Assembly: GCF_900099835.1 (NCBI RefSeq)
Contig: NZ_FNKP01000002.1
Span: 2,356,001-2,420,000 of the forward strand
DNA: 64,000 nucleotides
Source: Paraburkholderia fungorum
GTDB lineage: Bacteria > Pseudomonadota > Gammaproteobacteria > Burkholderiales > Burkholderiaceae
Direction of reading: 5' to 3'
The translations under genes were made by a program, and so were the position numbers. The notes beneath the pieces are model-generated. The model saw nothing but the letters and a program-made list of their open reading frames with translations, did no database searches and was not told the origin of the DNA. This document shows positions 44,596 through 54,637 of the stretch, piece by piece (position 1 is the first letter of the stretch; each line of letters opens with the position of its first letter).

Positions 44596-45111
44596 ATGGC
44601 ATCCAGCAAAGCACATCACGCAACCGGTTTCGCAGCCGGCGTCATCGCAGCGGCAGTCGTCGCCCGCGTCAGCGGCAGCAATGCATTTCATCTCGACGTA
44701 CTGTTGAGTTTCCTCACGGGCATCTGGGGCAGCACCGCGCCCGACTGGCTCGAAGTCGCGTGGTGGTCACGCGCGCGACGTTTGTGGATCACGCATCGCA
44801 CGTTGACTCATTGGGGTGTGGGATGGCTCGCGTTGCTCGCCGGGTCGTATCACTGGCTCGGGCATTCGCTGTATGCCGCGCCTGCTTTCGGATTCGCGTG
44901 CGGCGGCCTGATGCATCTGTTCGCGGACTGGCCGAATCCGCTAGGCGTGCCGTGGATCGCCGGACGTCATTCGCTGAATCTGTGGAAGAGCGGCAGTTGC
45001 GATCTGATCGTCGTGGCCGCGTCGTGGGCGGCGGCGTTTTTTATCGGCGAGCATGTGTGGTTGCACGGCGTTCACGAGATGCCTTTGCTGCGGTATCTGC
45101 GAAACGGCTGA
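44596..45111 (+). CDS. DUF457/YdjM-like membrane-bound hydrolase-like protein
   Basis: A 171-residue protein with four or five membrane segments. The TAPDWLEV, THRTLTHWGV and MHLFADWPNPLG segments place Asp and His residues as in the YdjM/DUF457 family of predicted membrane metal-dependent hydrolases. Activity of the family is not well established. No LexA box was recognised upstream. It is monocistronic. Confidence 0.75.
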   Translation: MASSKAHHATGFAAGVIAAAVVARVSGSNAFHLDVLLSFLTGIWGSTAPDWLEVAWWSRARRLWITHRTLTHWGVGWLALLAGSYHWLGHSLYAAPAFGFACGGLMHLFADWPNPLGVPWIAGRHSLNLWKSGSCDLIVVAASWAAAFFIGEHVWLHGVHEMPLLRYLRNG

Positions 45112-45268
45112 CGCCGGGTGTGTAGCGCCTGATGCGAAGGTCACGGCGTTTATATACATGAGTGGTGCATGCTGGCGGCCGCGCTCAACTGCATGAAGAA
45201 GCAGATGAACGTAGCCGCACCCAAAGCAACTTATTCGCCCTGCGGCAACGAGGCGAATAACGCCCGCA

Positions 45269-46195
45269 TCATTTCCCGCCCGCGTCGGTGCGCTCGCCTT
45301 CGCGAACCTTCCCCTGCGACACGCTGCTGCCCGGCGGCACGCTGTGCGTGAGCCACACATTGCCGCCGATCACCGAGCCGCGCCCGATCGTCACACGTCC
45401 GAGAATCGTCGCGCCCGCATAAATGACGACGTGGTCCTCGACGATAGGATGCCGCGCGTTGCCCTTGATCAGCGTGCCGTCGTTATCGGCGGCAAAGCTC
45501 TTCGCGCCGAGCGTCACCGCCTGATACACACGCACGTGCTCGCCGATGATCGCCGTCTCGCCGATCACGACACCCGTGCCGTGGTCGATGAAGAAGCTCG
45601 GCCCGATCGTCGCGCCAGGGTGAATGTCGATGCCCGTCGCCGAGTGCGCGATCTCGTTGATGAAACGCGCGAGCAACGGCACGCCAAGGCGATGCAGCGC
45701 GTGCGCGAGCCGATGATGCGTCATCGCCCAGACGCCCGGATAGCAGAGCAGAATTTCGGTGATGTGCTGCGCGGCGGGGTCGCCGGTGAACGCAGCCTGA
45801 ATGTCGCTGACCAGCAGCGCGCGAATCCCCGGTAACTGCGTACCGAATTCGCGCGCGACATCGAACGCACGTTGCTTCAGCTCGGCCTCGGATGTCGCAC
45901 CGAACTCCGGCAGAAACCGCAACGCGCGGCGAATCTGTTCCGCGAGCAGCCGCAATGTACTTTCGAGCGTATGGCCGACGTAGTAGTCGACGGTTTCGTC
46001 GGTCAGATCGGGCGCGCCGTAATGCGTGGGAAAGAGCGCCGCGCGCAAACCGGCGACGATATTGACCACCGCTTCGCGCGAAGGCAACTCGCGAATACCA
46101 AGCGGATGCCGCGTGCGATGCAACTCTTCACGCGACGCCCGCAAGTCGGCGACGATCTGTTCGAGACCCCAGTTATGGTCGGGCACATTAGGCAT
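45269..46195 (-). CDS. cysE: Serine O-acetyltransferase
   Basis: A 308-residue serine acetyltransferase of the EpsC-like subtype, longer than Escherichia coli CysE. The left-handed beta-helix begins around HSATGIDIHPGATIG and contains FIDHGTGVVIGETA, the catalytic His-Asp motif. The start MPNVPDHNWGLEQIVAD was chosen over an upstream frame with no protein character. It acetylates serine with acetyl-CoA for cysteine synthesis. The C-terminal tail lacks the Ile residue that locks CysE to CysK in some species. Confidence 0.9.
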   Translation of the reverse strand: MPNVPDHNWGLEQIVADLRASREELHRTRHPLGIRELPSREAVVNIVAGLRAALFPTHYGAPDLTDETVDYYVGHTLESTLRLLAEQIRRALRFLPEFGATSEAELKQRAFDVAREFGTQLPGIRALLVSDIQAAFTGDPAAQHITEILLCYPGVWAMTHHRLAHALHRLGVPLLARFINEIAHSATGIDIHPGATIGPSFFIDHGTGVVIGETAIIGEHVRVYQAVTLGAKSFAADNDGTLIKGNARHPIVEDHVVIYAGATILGRVTIGRGSVIGGNVWLTHSVPPGSSVSQGKVREGERTDAGGK

Positions 46196-46406
46196 AAAGA
46201 CAGCACCGTGCATGAACACGGTTCGAAGTGAAATATGCCAAGAGATTACCGCGTTTTCCCGCGGTTCGCGCGACACCGGCCAGAACTGGCATGCCGCTCG
46301 CGTACATGCGGCATGGCACGACGACTGCACGGGACACTAAGAGGCAACGATGGACTTGAGGGCCGCTTCACGATCTGCGGCGTTCGGAATGAAGACGGAT
46401 AACGCT

Positions 46407-46640
46407 TCAGATAGTCACGCTGCTAGCGTCGATCCAGCGCACCGCCCAGTCACGCGCATGAGCGATGGCTCCGGCTTCATCGGGAAAGCGCAGCTCTGAG
46501 GGGAAGAAGCGGTTGGCGACCAGTTCGCCGTCGCTCGAGCGTGAGATGACTACATAAGGTTGCCATGTTCCATCGCCCGCGCGCGCCGGCGCGCAATTCA
46601 ACAAATAGCCGCGATGTGTGAATGCAGCATCGAAGTGCAT
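46407..46640 (-). CDS. Small hypothetical protein (77 aa)
   Basis: A short, soluble protein starting MHFDAAFTHRGYLLNC with a predicted beta-hairpin core (YVVISRSSDGELVANRFFPSEL) and a C-terminal helix (EAGAIAHARDWAVRWID). I recognise the pattern from Burkholderiaceae hypothetical proteins but no named function. Monocistronic. Confidence 0.6.
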   Translation of the reverse strand: MHFDAAFTHRGYLLNCAPARAGDGTWQPYVVISRSSDGELVANRFFPSELRFPDEAGAIAHARDWAVRWIDASSVTI

Positions 46641-46972
46641 GTGTCACCCGCCCTGACGGCCCCGTAAAAATGTTTTGAGTAGCGCGGCCTTTCGTTGGCC
46701 TTTTCGTTGTTTCCGACCATGATGAATTAGTCGGGGCCATGTCGTCAATTTAACCGTGCTTCACTCGTCGGAGTAAGATCATACTCTGTAGAAAATACGC
46801 GTCCATTAAAAAAAACGAAAAGAATTCACGACGCAATCACCGGATGAAATGACACGCTGCGCACCGCGTTGCAGGCGCATTGCAGGTCCTTCAGGCAAGC
46901 GTATGCGTGAGCCTGACATCAGGCGGAACGGGTTTTGCTGCACTTCAACCATGTCCTCTTCAAGGAGATTGC
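46641..46972. other. Intergenic region, divergent small genes
   Basis: 332 bases, AT-rich from about 46730 to 46830, holding both promoters. No RNA gene, repeat or operator recognised. Confidence 0.5.
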
Positions 46973-47428
46973 ATGATGAACAGCGATATCGACAAGCAAG
47001 CAGACACCGGCACTCAACCGCGCACCAGCGGGCCGAATTCGACCGAGTTGCATAACGACCGCACGCACGACAGCACGGTCGACACCGACGGCAAGAACCT
47101 CGAAGCCGCACGCATAGCGGGCCACAGCCCGATTGCAGCCGACGAGATCACCACCACTAACGCGACGCACGTCAACAGCGTGCCCGAGTCGCGCGACGGC
47201 ATGGCAGGCTTCGACAGCCGGGTCGGCGGCAATCACTTGCTGCTCGCGCTCGAACCGGGATACACGGTGATCGACAAGGGCATGGTCGAGCCGCAAGCCC
47301 CTTATTCGCAGGATCACCAATTCGACGACTCGCGTCCAGCTGGCAGTTGGCGCGATCGTGGACGCATTCATTACGCCCTTAATCATTTGCGGCCTACTCG
47401 CGTGATCGAATTACATCGCGTGAAATAG
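46973..47428 (+). CDS. DUF3005-like hypothetical protein (151 aa)
   Basis: It follows AAGGAG and may start at the ATG at 46973 or the one three bases later. The segments DTDGKNLEAARIAGHSPIAADEI and NATHVNSVPESRDGMAGFDSRVGG resemble DUF3005 proteins of Burkholderiaceae as I remember them. The protein is hydrophilic, has no signal peptide and is likely a stress-related or regulatory cytoplasmic protein; this is not established. Confidence 0.65.
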   Translation: MMNSDIDKQADTGTQPRTSGPNSTELHNDRTHDSTVDTDGKNLEAARIAGHSPIAADEITTTNATHVNSVPESRDGMAGFDSRVGGNHLLLALEPGYTVIDKGMVEPQAPYSQDHQFDDSRPAGSWRDRGRIHYALNHLRPTRVIELHRVK

Positions 47429-47675
47429 GTTTTGAAGCGGGCGCCGATGTTTGAATTCCGGCGTCTCGTCTTATTAATCAGCGAATAACGCTGCGCGCAC
47501 CGTTTGAATAATGGTGCGCGTATTGTTTTGTCCGCGCTTTGCGTTCGTCATTGCGTTTGTTTCACCCCCTTCGATTGGAAACCCACGGTTTAAGGACCTG
47601 CGCGCGGCAACGACTTTTTCTTTCGACCCTGCACCAGGACAATCGTCGGCAAGTCAACCCAAGATGGAGCAGCAG

Positions 47676-48281
47676 ATGAAAAAGATCGTCGTGATCGGCG
47701 CCACCGGCACGCTCGGCCAGGCAGTCAGTGCGGAATTGAAGGCGCGTCATGAAGTGATCGAAGTGGGCGCGACACGTGGCGCGCATCGCGTCGACAGCAC
47801 CGACCCCGCGAGCATCGAGCGGCTCTTTCGCGAGATCGGCAAGGTGGATGGCGTGGTCACTACCACGGGCAAATTGCACTTCGGTCCGTTGACGGAAATG
47901 AGCATCGAACAGTTCTGGATCGGCCTGCGCGACAAGCTGATGGGCCAGATCAACGTCGTGCTGGCCGCGCAGTCGTATGTGAACGACGGCGGCTCGTTCA
48001 CGCTGACGAGCGGCATCGTCGCCGACGAGCCGATTCGCGAGGGCGCGAACGCGACGACCGTCAATCTCGCGCTCGAAGGTTTCGTGCGCGGCGCGGCGAT
48101 CGAATTGCCGCGCGGCATCCGTATCAATCTCGTGAGCCCGACTGTGCTGACCGAATCGATGGAAGCTTATGCGCCTTACTTTCGCGGCTTCGAACCGGTG
48201 AGCGCGCAGCGTGCAGCGCAGGCGTATCTGCGTAGCTTGGAAGGGGCGCAAACGGGGCGCGTGTATCGCGTGGGGTACTGA
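47676..48281 (+). CDS. Short-chain dehydrogenase-like protein lacking the YxxxK motif
   Basis: A 201-residue Rossmann protein. KIVVIGATGTLGQAV is a proper dinucleotide site, VDGVVTTTGKLHFGPL is the NNAG-equivalent region, and LTSGIV holds the usual catalytic Ser. Where YxxxK should be, the sequence reads ATTVN before LALEGF, so both Tyr and Lys are missing. This fits the Lin1944-like subgroup, which is described as lacking the active-site residues. The start MKKIVVIGATG has GGAG five bases upstream. Role unknown. Confidence 0.82.
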   Translation: MKKIVVIGATGTLGQAVSAELKARHEVIEVGATRGAHRVDSTDPASIERLFREIGKVDGVVTTTGKLHFGPLTEMSIEQFWIGLRDKLMGQINVVLAAQSYVNDGGSFTLTSGIVADEPIREGANATTVNLALEGFVRGAAIELPRGIRINLVSPTVLTESMEAYAPYFRGFEPVSAQRAAQAYLRSLEGAQTGRVYRVGY

Positions 48282-48404
48282 GTTGTAGCAATTGCAATGC
48301 TGAAGGGAATCACGCGATGCAGCGCCGCCGCATCGCGCTCCCCCTCTCGACGTGTCGCCGCTCTCCGGCAGTTCCACGGCACTGGCAACGGCCCCCAGGT
48401 GAAC

Positions 48405-50192
48405 TCAGTGAATTTCCGGCTCGCCAGGCTTCTCCCCGTCCTGCGGCGAAACCGGAGCCAGGGCCGAGGCCGCGTGCGCGCCGCCTCGCTGCAAAAAATC
48501 GAAGTCGCAACCCTGATTTGCCTGCATCACATGCTGCTGATGCAGTGCGCCATAGCCTCGCGTGAAACGCGGCGCGGGTTTGATCCACGCTGCCATGCGG
48601 CGCGCGAGCTCCTCGTCGGATACCAGCAGGTTGAGCCTGCGCCGGGGCACGTCGAGTTCGATCATGTCGCCGCTTTGCACCAGCGCAAACGGACCGCCCA
48701 CGAAAGATTCCGGCGCGACATGCAGCACGCACGCGCCATAACTCGTGCCACTCATGCGGGCATCCGAGATGCGCACCATATCGCGCACGCCCTTCTGCAG
48801 CAGTTTGCGCGGTATCGGCAGTTGCCCCCATTCGGGCATGCCGGGCGCACCGACCGGACCGGCGTGCTGAAGCACGATCACGCAGGTCTCGTCGATATCG
48901 AGCGCTTCGTCGTCGATCCGCGCGGCCATCTCGTTGTAGTCGGCGAACACCACCGCGCGGCCGGTATGCACCAGTAAGCGTGGCTCGGCTGCTCCGGGTT
49001 TGATCACGGCGCCGTCGGGCGCGATATTGCCGCGCAGCACTGCAAGACTGCTGTCCGGCAGCAGCGGCTTGTCGCGGCGGCGAATCACGTCGTCGTTGAA
49101 AATCTGCGCACCTTCGAGGTTCTCGCCCAGCGTATGGCCGTTGACGGTCTGCTGCGAGCGGTCGATCAGATCGCCCAGTTCGGCGAGCATCGCGCGCAAA
49201 CCGCCTGCATAGAAAAAATCCTCCATCAGATACGCACCGGTCGGCCGGATGTTCGCGAGCACCGGCGTACGGCGCGAAAGCTCGTCGTAACGATCGAGCG
49301 TCAACTCGATACCGGCACGCCGGGCCAGCGCGATCATATGCACGATGGCGTTGGTCGAACCGGATAGCGCCAGACAGGTGATCACGGCGTTATCCACCGA
49401 TTTCGCCGTGATCAGGTCCGACGGCTTCAGGTCTTCCCACACCATCTCGACGATGCGCATGCCGGTTTTCGCCGCCATCTGCGCGTGACGCGAATCGGCG
49501 GCGGGAGTCGACGCGAAACCGGGCAGCGTGAAGCCGAGCGCTTCGGCGGCGCTCGTCATCGTCGACGCGGTGCCCATCGTCATGCAATGGCCCGGCGAGC
49601 GCGCGATGCCGCCCTCGATGCCCTGCCAGTCCTCCTGCGTGATTTTTCCCGCCCGCAATTCGGCCCAGTATTTCCACGAATCGGAGCCAGAGCCGAGCGT
49701 GACGCCGTTCCAGTTGCCGCGCAGCATCGGACCGGCAGGCAGAAAGATCGCGGGCAGATCCATCGAAATCGCCCCCATCAGCAGACCCGGCGTGGTCTTG
49801 TCGCAACCGCCCATCAGCACGACGCCGTCGGCGGGATACGAGCGCAGCGTTTCCTCGGCTTCCATCGCGAGAAAATTGCGGTACAGCATGGTGGTTGGTT
49901 TCTGGAACGGCTCGGAGAGCGTCTGCACCGGCAGTTCGATCGGAAAGCCGCCGGCCTGCCAGATGCCGCGCTTCACCTCTTCGACACGCTGCTTGAAATG
50001 CGTATGGCACGCGTTGATCTCGCTCCATGTGTTGAGGATCGCGATCACCGGTTTGCCTGCGTACTCGTCGCGGTTGTAGCCCATTTGCGCGGTGCGCGAA
50101 CGATGGCCGAACGAGCGCAGATCGTTCACGCCGTACCAGCGATGGCTGCGCAATTCGTCGGGGGTCTTTCGCTTCGTCAACGTGTGCTCCAC
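48405..50192 (-). CDS. IlvD/Edd-family sugar-acid dehydratase
   Basis: A 595-residue 2Fe-2S dehydratase. The three cluster ligands are Cys62 (ACHTHF), Cys130 (GGCDKTTPG) and Cys203 ([11 protein letters not shown]), an arrangement matching L-arabinonate dehydratase rather than the 4Fe-4S IlvD type. It dehydrates an aldonic acid to a 2-keto-3-deoxy acid. It is the last gene of a minus-strand operon containing an ABC importer and an SMP-30 lactonase. The C-terminal 30 residues are low complexity. Pentonate is more likely than hexonate by resemblance; the exact acid is unknown. Confidence 0.9.
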   Translation of the reverse strand: MEHTLTKRKTPDELRSHRWYGVNDLRSFGHRSRTAQMGYNRDEYAGKPVIAILNTWSEINACHTHFKQRVEEVKRGIWQAGGFPIELPVQTLSEPFQKPTTMLYRNFLAMEAEETLRSYPADGVVLMGGCDKTTPGLLMGAISMDLPAIFLPAGPMLRGNWNGVTLGSGSDSWKYWAELRAGKITQEDWQGIEGGIARSPGHCMTMGTASTMTSAAEALGFTLPGFASTPAADSRHAQMAAKTGMRIVEMVWEDLKPSDLITAKSVDNAVITCLALSGSTNAIVHMIALARRAGIELTLDRYDELSRRTPVLANIRPTGAYLMEDFFYAGGLRAMLAELGDLIDRSQQTVNGHTLGENLEGAQIFNDDVIRRRDKPLLPDSSLAVLRGNIAPDGAVIKPGAAEPRLLVHTGRAVVFADYNEMAARIDDEALDIDETCVIVLQHAGPVGAPGMPEWGQLPIPRKLLQKGVRDMVRISDARMSGTSYGACVLHVAPESFVGGPFALVQSGDMIELDVPRRRLNLLVSDEELARRMAAWIKPAPRFTRGYGALHQQHVMQANQGCDFDFLQRGGAHAASALAPVSPQDGEKPGEPEIH

Positions 50193-50240
50193 GATTGGCC
50201 TGCATGATCCGGCGTTTGAGCGCCTGAACGCCCGAGCGCT

Positions 50241-51167
50241 TTAGCGCCGCTGCTCCTTCACGCGCGACACGATCTGCGTCGGGCTGACGAATTGCAACGC
50301 GATCAGCACCCAGATCAGCGTGATCGCCATATAGATCATCGCCATCGCGTCGATCGATTGCGGCGCGCGCACGCCGGTTGAAAATACAGCGTAGTACAAC
50401 GCGACCACGAGCGTTTGCGTCGACGGCCCCGCAGTGAAGAAGGTCAGTTCGAACATGCCGATGGTACGCACCAGCACCAGCAGCCCGGCCGCGAGCATGC
50501 CGGGCACCAGCAGCGGCAACAGCACGTAGCGGAAATAGCGGAACGTATTCGCGCCGAAAATGCGCGCCGCCGCTTCGAGATTTGGATCGATCTGTTCGAT
50601 GAACGGCGTCATCACCAGAATCACGAACGGGAGCGCGGGCACCAGGTTCGCGAGAATCACACCGGCGAGCGTGCCCGCGAGGCCGACCTTGTACATCACG
50701 GTCGCCATCGGAATGCCGTATGTGACGGGCGGCACCATCAGCGGCAACAGGAACACGAGCATCGCGATGCGCTTGCCGGGAAACTGCACGCGCGCGAGCG
50801 CATACGCGGCGGGCACGCCGAGCAGCACCGACAGCACCACCACCGCGCCGACCACTTCGACGGTGACCCACAACACGCTCGACAACTGGAAATCGCTCCA
50901 CGCCTGCACGTACCAGTGCAGCGTGAAGCCTTGCGGCAACAGCGTGCCGAACCAGCGCGTCGCGATCGAATTGACCGCGACGGTCGCGATCAGCAGCACC
51001 ACGTTGACGAGGAAAAACACCATCACGCCCCATACCAGCGCTTTCCAGAGGCGGCCTGCCACACTGCTGCGCTGCCGGTAGCGCTTGACGGGTTCGCGCG
51101 CGCCGTCGTCCTTCGAACCGGATGACGCGGACCACCCATGCTGCGCAGTACGATGCTCGGTTGTCAT
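50241..51167 (-). CDS. ABC transporter permease (PotC/FbpB-like)
   Basis: A 308-residue inner-membrane permease with six helices. The cytoplasmic EAA loop reads EAAARIFGANTFRYFRYVLLPLL. An N-terminal extension of about 30 hydrophilic residues precedes the first helix. The start ATG shares a base with the stop of the partner permease gene, indicating coupled translation. It pairs with the upstream permease gene and with the PotA-like ATPase. Confidence 0.9.
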   Translation of the reverse strand: MTTEHRTAQHGWSASSGSKDDGAREPVKRYRQRSSVAGRLWKALVWGVMVFFLVNVVLLIATVAVNSIATRWFGTLLPQGFTLHWYVQAWSDFQLSSVLWVTVEVVGAVVVLSVLLGVPAAYALARVQFPGKRIAMLVFLLPLMVPPVTYGIPMATVMYKVGLAGTLAGVILANLVPALPFVILVMTPFIEQIDPNLEAAARIFGANTFRYFRYVLLPLLVPGMLAAGLLVLVRTIGMFELTFFTAGPSTQTLVVALYYAVFSTGVRAPQSIDAMAMIYMAITLIWVLIALQFVSPTQIVSRVKEQRR

Positions 51168-52045
51168 CAGCCTTTGCCTCCGCTCACCGGTCCGCTGTAG
51201 AAGAAGCGGCGCGCGCCGAGCAACGCAGCGACGACCAGCAGTTGCACGAAGCCCATCACCATCGCAATCGCAGACGCGAGCGAGTAGTCGTAGCTTTCGA
51301 ACGCGGCTTCGGCGGCGGCGATCGACATCACGCGGGTCGGACCGGCAGGCGCGCCGAGCAGCACGGCCGACGGAAACACCGAGAACGCCTGCACGAACGA
51401 CAGGCATGCGGCCATCGTCAAACCCGGCGCCAGCAGCGGCAGATAGATACGCCGGAACTGCTGCCACGGATTCGCGCCGAGCGTGGCCGCCGCGCTCGCC
51501 AGCGTCGGATCGATGCCGGTCACGTACGACAGCGTCAGCAAAAACGCGAACGGGAAACCCGACACGATCAGCGAGATCAGTACGCCCCAATAGTTATGCG
51601 TGAGACGCACCTCGCGTGTGTACAGATGCAGGCCGTGCAACGCCTGTGGGAACCAGCCGTTGGGGCCGAAATAGGTCAGCATGCCGTCGGCGATCAGCAC
51701 GGTGCCGAGCGTCACCGGAATCACCAGCAGGGTCGTGACGAGCTTCTGATACGGCGAGTGCCGGCGCAATGCAAACGCCACCGGCACCGACACGCCGACG
51801 TTGATCAGCGTGGCCGGCACCGCGAGTTTCAGCGTGACGAAGATCGTCGGCCACATCGACGTATCGGTGAAGAACGTCAGATAGTTGGCCCACAGGCCGC
51901 CGCCGTTCATCGGCCGGAACGACAGCACCAGACCGTATGCAAACGGATAGATGAAAACCGCGACGATGAAGAGAAACGCCGGCGCGATGAGCCAGGCTTT
52001 GGCGTCGCGCGGGGCGAGCTGCGGCGATAGCGTGGGCGTGTTCAT
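51167..52045 (-). CDS. ABC transporter permease (PotB-like)
   Basis: A 292-residue permease; the EAA loop reads ASAAATLGANPWQQFRRIYLPLL. Six helices, beginning with AWLIAPAFLFIVAVFIYPFAYGLVLSF. It overlaps the ATPase gene by four bases upstream and the second permease gene by one base downstream. It belongs to the spermidine/putrescine/iron class of importers, some of which carry sugars or sugar acids. Confidence 0.9.
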   Translation of the reverse strand: MNTPTLSPQLAPRDAKAWLIAPAFLFIVAVFIYPFAYGLVLSFRPMNGGGLWANYLTFFTDTSMWPTIFVTLKLAVPATLINVGVSVPVAFALRRHSPYQKLVTTLLVIPVTLGTVLIADGMLTYFGPNGWFPQALHGLHLYTREVRLTHNYWGVLISLIVSGFPFAFLLTLSYVTGIDPTLASAAATLGANPWQQFRRIYLPLLAPGLTMAACLSFVQAFSVFPSAVLLGAPAGPTRVMSIAAAEAAFESYDYSLASAIAMVMGFVQLLVVAALLGARRFFYSGPVSGGKG

Positions 52046-53124
52046 GACGCGTCCGTGGCGTCATACACGAGCACACGCGACGGCTGCACCCGCAGGCGGA
52101 TATGCTCGCCCTCGATATAGTCGCCGGCCACCCGCGCCCATACATCGCCGAATGCGGTCTTCACGCGCAAGAGCGAATCGTGGCCGCCGTATTCGACCGT
52201 GGTGACGTGCGCATCGAACGCATTCTCCGAGCCCGGCGCGGCACGTTCCATATCCTCGGGACGCAGCGCTACATTCACGCGTTTGCTGTTGAACCCTGCC
52301 ATCGGCGTGCCGATCAGACGCACGCCGTTAGCGTTGACCGCGACGCCTTCGCCTTGCGTGCCTTCGAGCGTGAATTCGGCCACGTTGCGATACCCCATGA
52401 AACGCGCAACATGCAGATTGCGCGGCCGCGTATAGACCTCCTGCGGCGACGCCACCTGCTGCACCACGCCCTCTTTCATCACGACGATGCGGTCGGCCAT
52501 CGACAACGCTTCGTCCTGATCGTGCGTCACGTACAGCGTCGCGCGTTCGAGCTGACTATGAATACGGCGAATTTCCGCGCGCATTTCAATGCGCAGTTTC
52601 GTATCGAGATTCGACAGCGGTTCGTCCATCAGAATCAGCGGCGGCTCGATCACGATAGCGCGCGCAATCGCTACGCGCTGCTGCTGTCCGCCAGACAGTT
52701 GTCCGGGCAGTTTGTGCTCATGCCCGATCAGTTGCACGAGCTGCAAAGCTTCGCGCGCGCGCCGCGCGATATCGATCTTCGCGATACCGCGCATCTTCAG
52801 GCCGAAGCCGACGTTATCCAGCACGCTCATATGCGGAAACAGCGCGTAGTTCTGGAACACCATGCCGAAGCCGCGCTTTTCAGGCGGCAATACGTCGATG
52901 CGTTTTTCGTCGAGCCAGATACCGCCGCCGGTCAGCGGCTGCAATCCGGCGATGCAATTGAGCGCGGTGGATTTGCCGCAACCGGACGGCCCCAGCAACG
53001 CGATGAACTCGCCACGCCGGATCGTCAGATCGAGTCCCTGCAATGCCGCGACCGCCTGGCCTTCCGCGTTCGTGAAACTGCGGCTCACCGAGTCGAGCCG
53101 CAACTGCTCAAAGTGATGCTTCAT
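52042..53124 (-). CDS. ABC transporter ATPase (PotA-like)
   Basis: A 360-residue ATPase: Walker [16 protein letters not shown], signature [14 protein letters not shown], Walker [13 protein letters not shown], switch His in [13 protein letters not shown]-terminal TOBE domain (about 280-355) is typical of the class. Start [17 protein letters not shown]. It powers the two permeases encoded downstream. Confidence 0.93.
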   Translation of the reverse strand: MKHHFEQLRLDSVSRSFTNAEGQAVAALQGLDLTIRRGEFIALLGPSGCGKSTALNCIAGLQPLTGGGIWLDEKRIDVLPPEKRGFGMVFQNYALFPHMSVLDNVGFGLKMRGIAKIDIARRAREALQLVQLIGHEHKLPGQLSGGQQQRVAIARAIVIEPPLILMDEPLSNLDTKLRIEMRAEIRRIHSQLERATLYVTHDQDEALSMADRIVVMKEGVVQQVASPQEVYTRPRNLHVARFMGYRNVAEFTLEGTQGEGVAVNANGVRLIGTPMAGFNSKRVNVALRPEDMERAAPGSENAFDAHVTTVEYGGHDSLLRVKTAFGDVWARVAGDYIEGEHIRLRVQPSRVLVYDATDAS

Positions 53125-53199
53125 GGCGGTTTCCTGATACGCGTGACGGGTCAGGCGCTGCACGATAGGAGCCACGGCATGGCATGGCTCTCGCGCGGC

Positions 53200-54369
53200 T
53201 TACTTGGTCTTCTGTGCGCCGACTTCGGTGTCCCACTTTTTGAACGCCGCGACCATCGCGGTCGCATTCAACGGCAACGCATGCGGACGATCGGCCAGCA
53301 GCTTCGCGTATTCCGGGCGGCCGTACTTCTTCAGCACGTCCTGGCTGTGCGCGGGCGCCTGATCGACGGTCACGCCCTTGATCGCCGGACCGGGGTAGAA
53401 GTAGCCGTCGTCATAGGTCAACGCCTGCTGCGCCGGCTCCAGCATGAAGTTCATCAGCTTGTAGATGACGTCGAGCTTTTCCTTCGGCACGCCCTTCGGA
53501 ATCACCATGTAGTGCGCGTCGTTCACCCACGTCATGTTGTCGAATGCCTGCACGCGAAATTCCGCCGGCACGATGCCGAGCGCGCGCGGATTGATGTCCC
53601 AGCCCGTCACGGTGACGGTCATGTCGCGCGTGCCTTCGCCGAGTTCCTTCATGACCGCCGACGTGCCGCCCGGATAATAAGGAATGCAGTCGTTCAACTG
53701 CTTGAGAAAGGCCCACGTCTTGTCCCAGCCGTGAATCGGGTCCTGCGGGTCTTTATCGCCGAGTACATACGGCAAGCCCATCAGGAACGTGCGGCCCGGG
53801 CCGGAATTCGCCGGACGCGCGTAGATCAGTTTGTCGGGGTGCGCCTTGCACCACTGCAACAACTGCTCGGGCGTTTTCGGCGGATCGCTGACCTTCGCGG
53901 GGTTGTATTCGAGCAGCGGACCGGCCGGCATATACGCGACCTCCAGCCCGTAACCTTGCGCGAGATCCTGCATCTTGCGCGGACCCGGCGCGTATTTGTC
54001 GAGCACGCCGGGGAATTGCGCGGCGTTGTCCGGCAGCAGCTTGATCCACAGATTCTGTTCGATGCCCGCGGCGAGCGCGTCAGTGCCGGTCAGCACGAGA
54101 TCGATGTCGGAGCGGCCCGCGCCCTGCATCGCCTTGATCTTGCCTGGCAGCTGCGGAGCCGGTGCGTTGGTGTACGTGATGTTGGCGACGAGGTTCGGGT
54201 ATTTCGCCTTGAAGGCCTCGAAGCCTTTTTGCGTGAGCTGGAGATTGCCGGCCACGTCGACGATGTTGAGCGTGACCGGATCGGCCGCGTGCGCCGCCGA
54301 CGTGAAAGCGGCGCTAGCCGCGAGAAATACCGACACCAGCCCGAGCGACAACCTGTCTGAAACAGTCAT
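53200..54369 (-). CDS. Extracellular solute-binding protein (PotD/FbpA-like)
   Basis: A 389-residue periplasmic binding protein with a signal peptide ending near SAAHAADPV. It belongs to the family 1 solute-binding class used by spermidine, iron and sugar importers; DLVLTGTDALAAGIEQNLWIKLLPDN and GWDINPRALGIVPAEFRVQAFD line the cleft. The start MTVSDRLSLGLVSVF follows GAGGAGA. A 14-bp-arm inverted repeat lies upstream, which may set its expression higher than that of the lactonase gene. Ligand presumably the sugar acid or lactone of the operon. Confidence 0.88.
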   Translation of the reverse strand: MTVSDRLSLGLVSVFLAASAAFTSAAHAADPVTLNIVDVAGNLQLTQKGFEAFKAKYPNLVANITYTNAPAPQLPGKIKAMQGAGRSDIDLVLTGTDALAAGIEQNLWIKLLPDNAAQFPGVLDKYAPGPRKMQDLAQGYGLEVAYMPAGPLLEYNPAKVSDPPKTPEQLLQWCKAHPDKLIYARPANSGPGRTFLMGLPYVLGDKDPQDPIHGWDKTWAFLKQLNDCIPYYPGGTSAVMKELGEGTRDMTVTVTGWDINPRALGIVPAEFRVQAFDNMTWVNDAHYMVIPKGVPKEKLDVIYKLMNFMLEPAQQALTYDDGYFYPGPAIKGVTVDQAPAHSQDVLKKYGRPEYAKLLADRPHALPLNATAMVAAFKKWDTEVGAQKTK

Positions 54370-54531
54370 TGCGTCTCCTCGCTTCTTGGTATGGAAGTCG
54401 CCGCTCAGTCGCGTTGCGCACACGCTGCGGGCGATGTCTTTCTACTTCTACCAATGGAACATAGCGAAGCGGAACAGCCGGTGTCAAGCAAATGCTTTTT
54501 GCGCGTTTGCCCCGGGAAAATACGGGGTTTT

Positions 54532-54564
54532 CTCGCTAGCCGTTGTCGCGCAACGGCTAGCGAG
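54532..54564. repeat. 14-bp-arm inverted repeat between lactonase and SBP genes
   Basis: CTCGCTAGCCGTTG (54532-54545) and CAACGGCTAGCGAG (54551-54564) are exact complements around a five-base loop. Read in the direction of transcription it is followed by an A-run, not a T-run. It could be an mRNA-processing hairpin or an operator for the transporter promoter. Confidence 0.7.
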
Positions 54565-54637
54565 TTGTATCGAGGGCAAACCCGGAGTCATTCGGGAGAT
54601 TGGGCGCAGCCGGTCCGGTCAGCCCGCCCTTCTGCAC

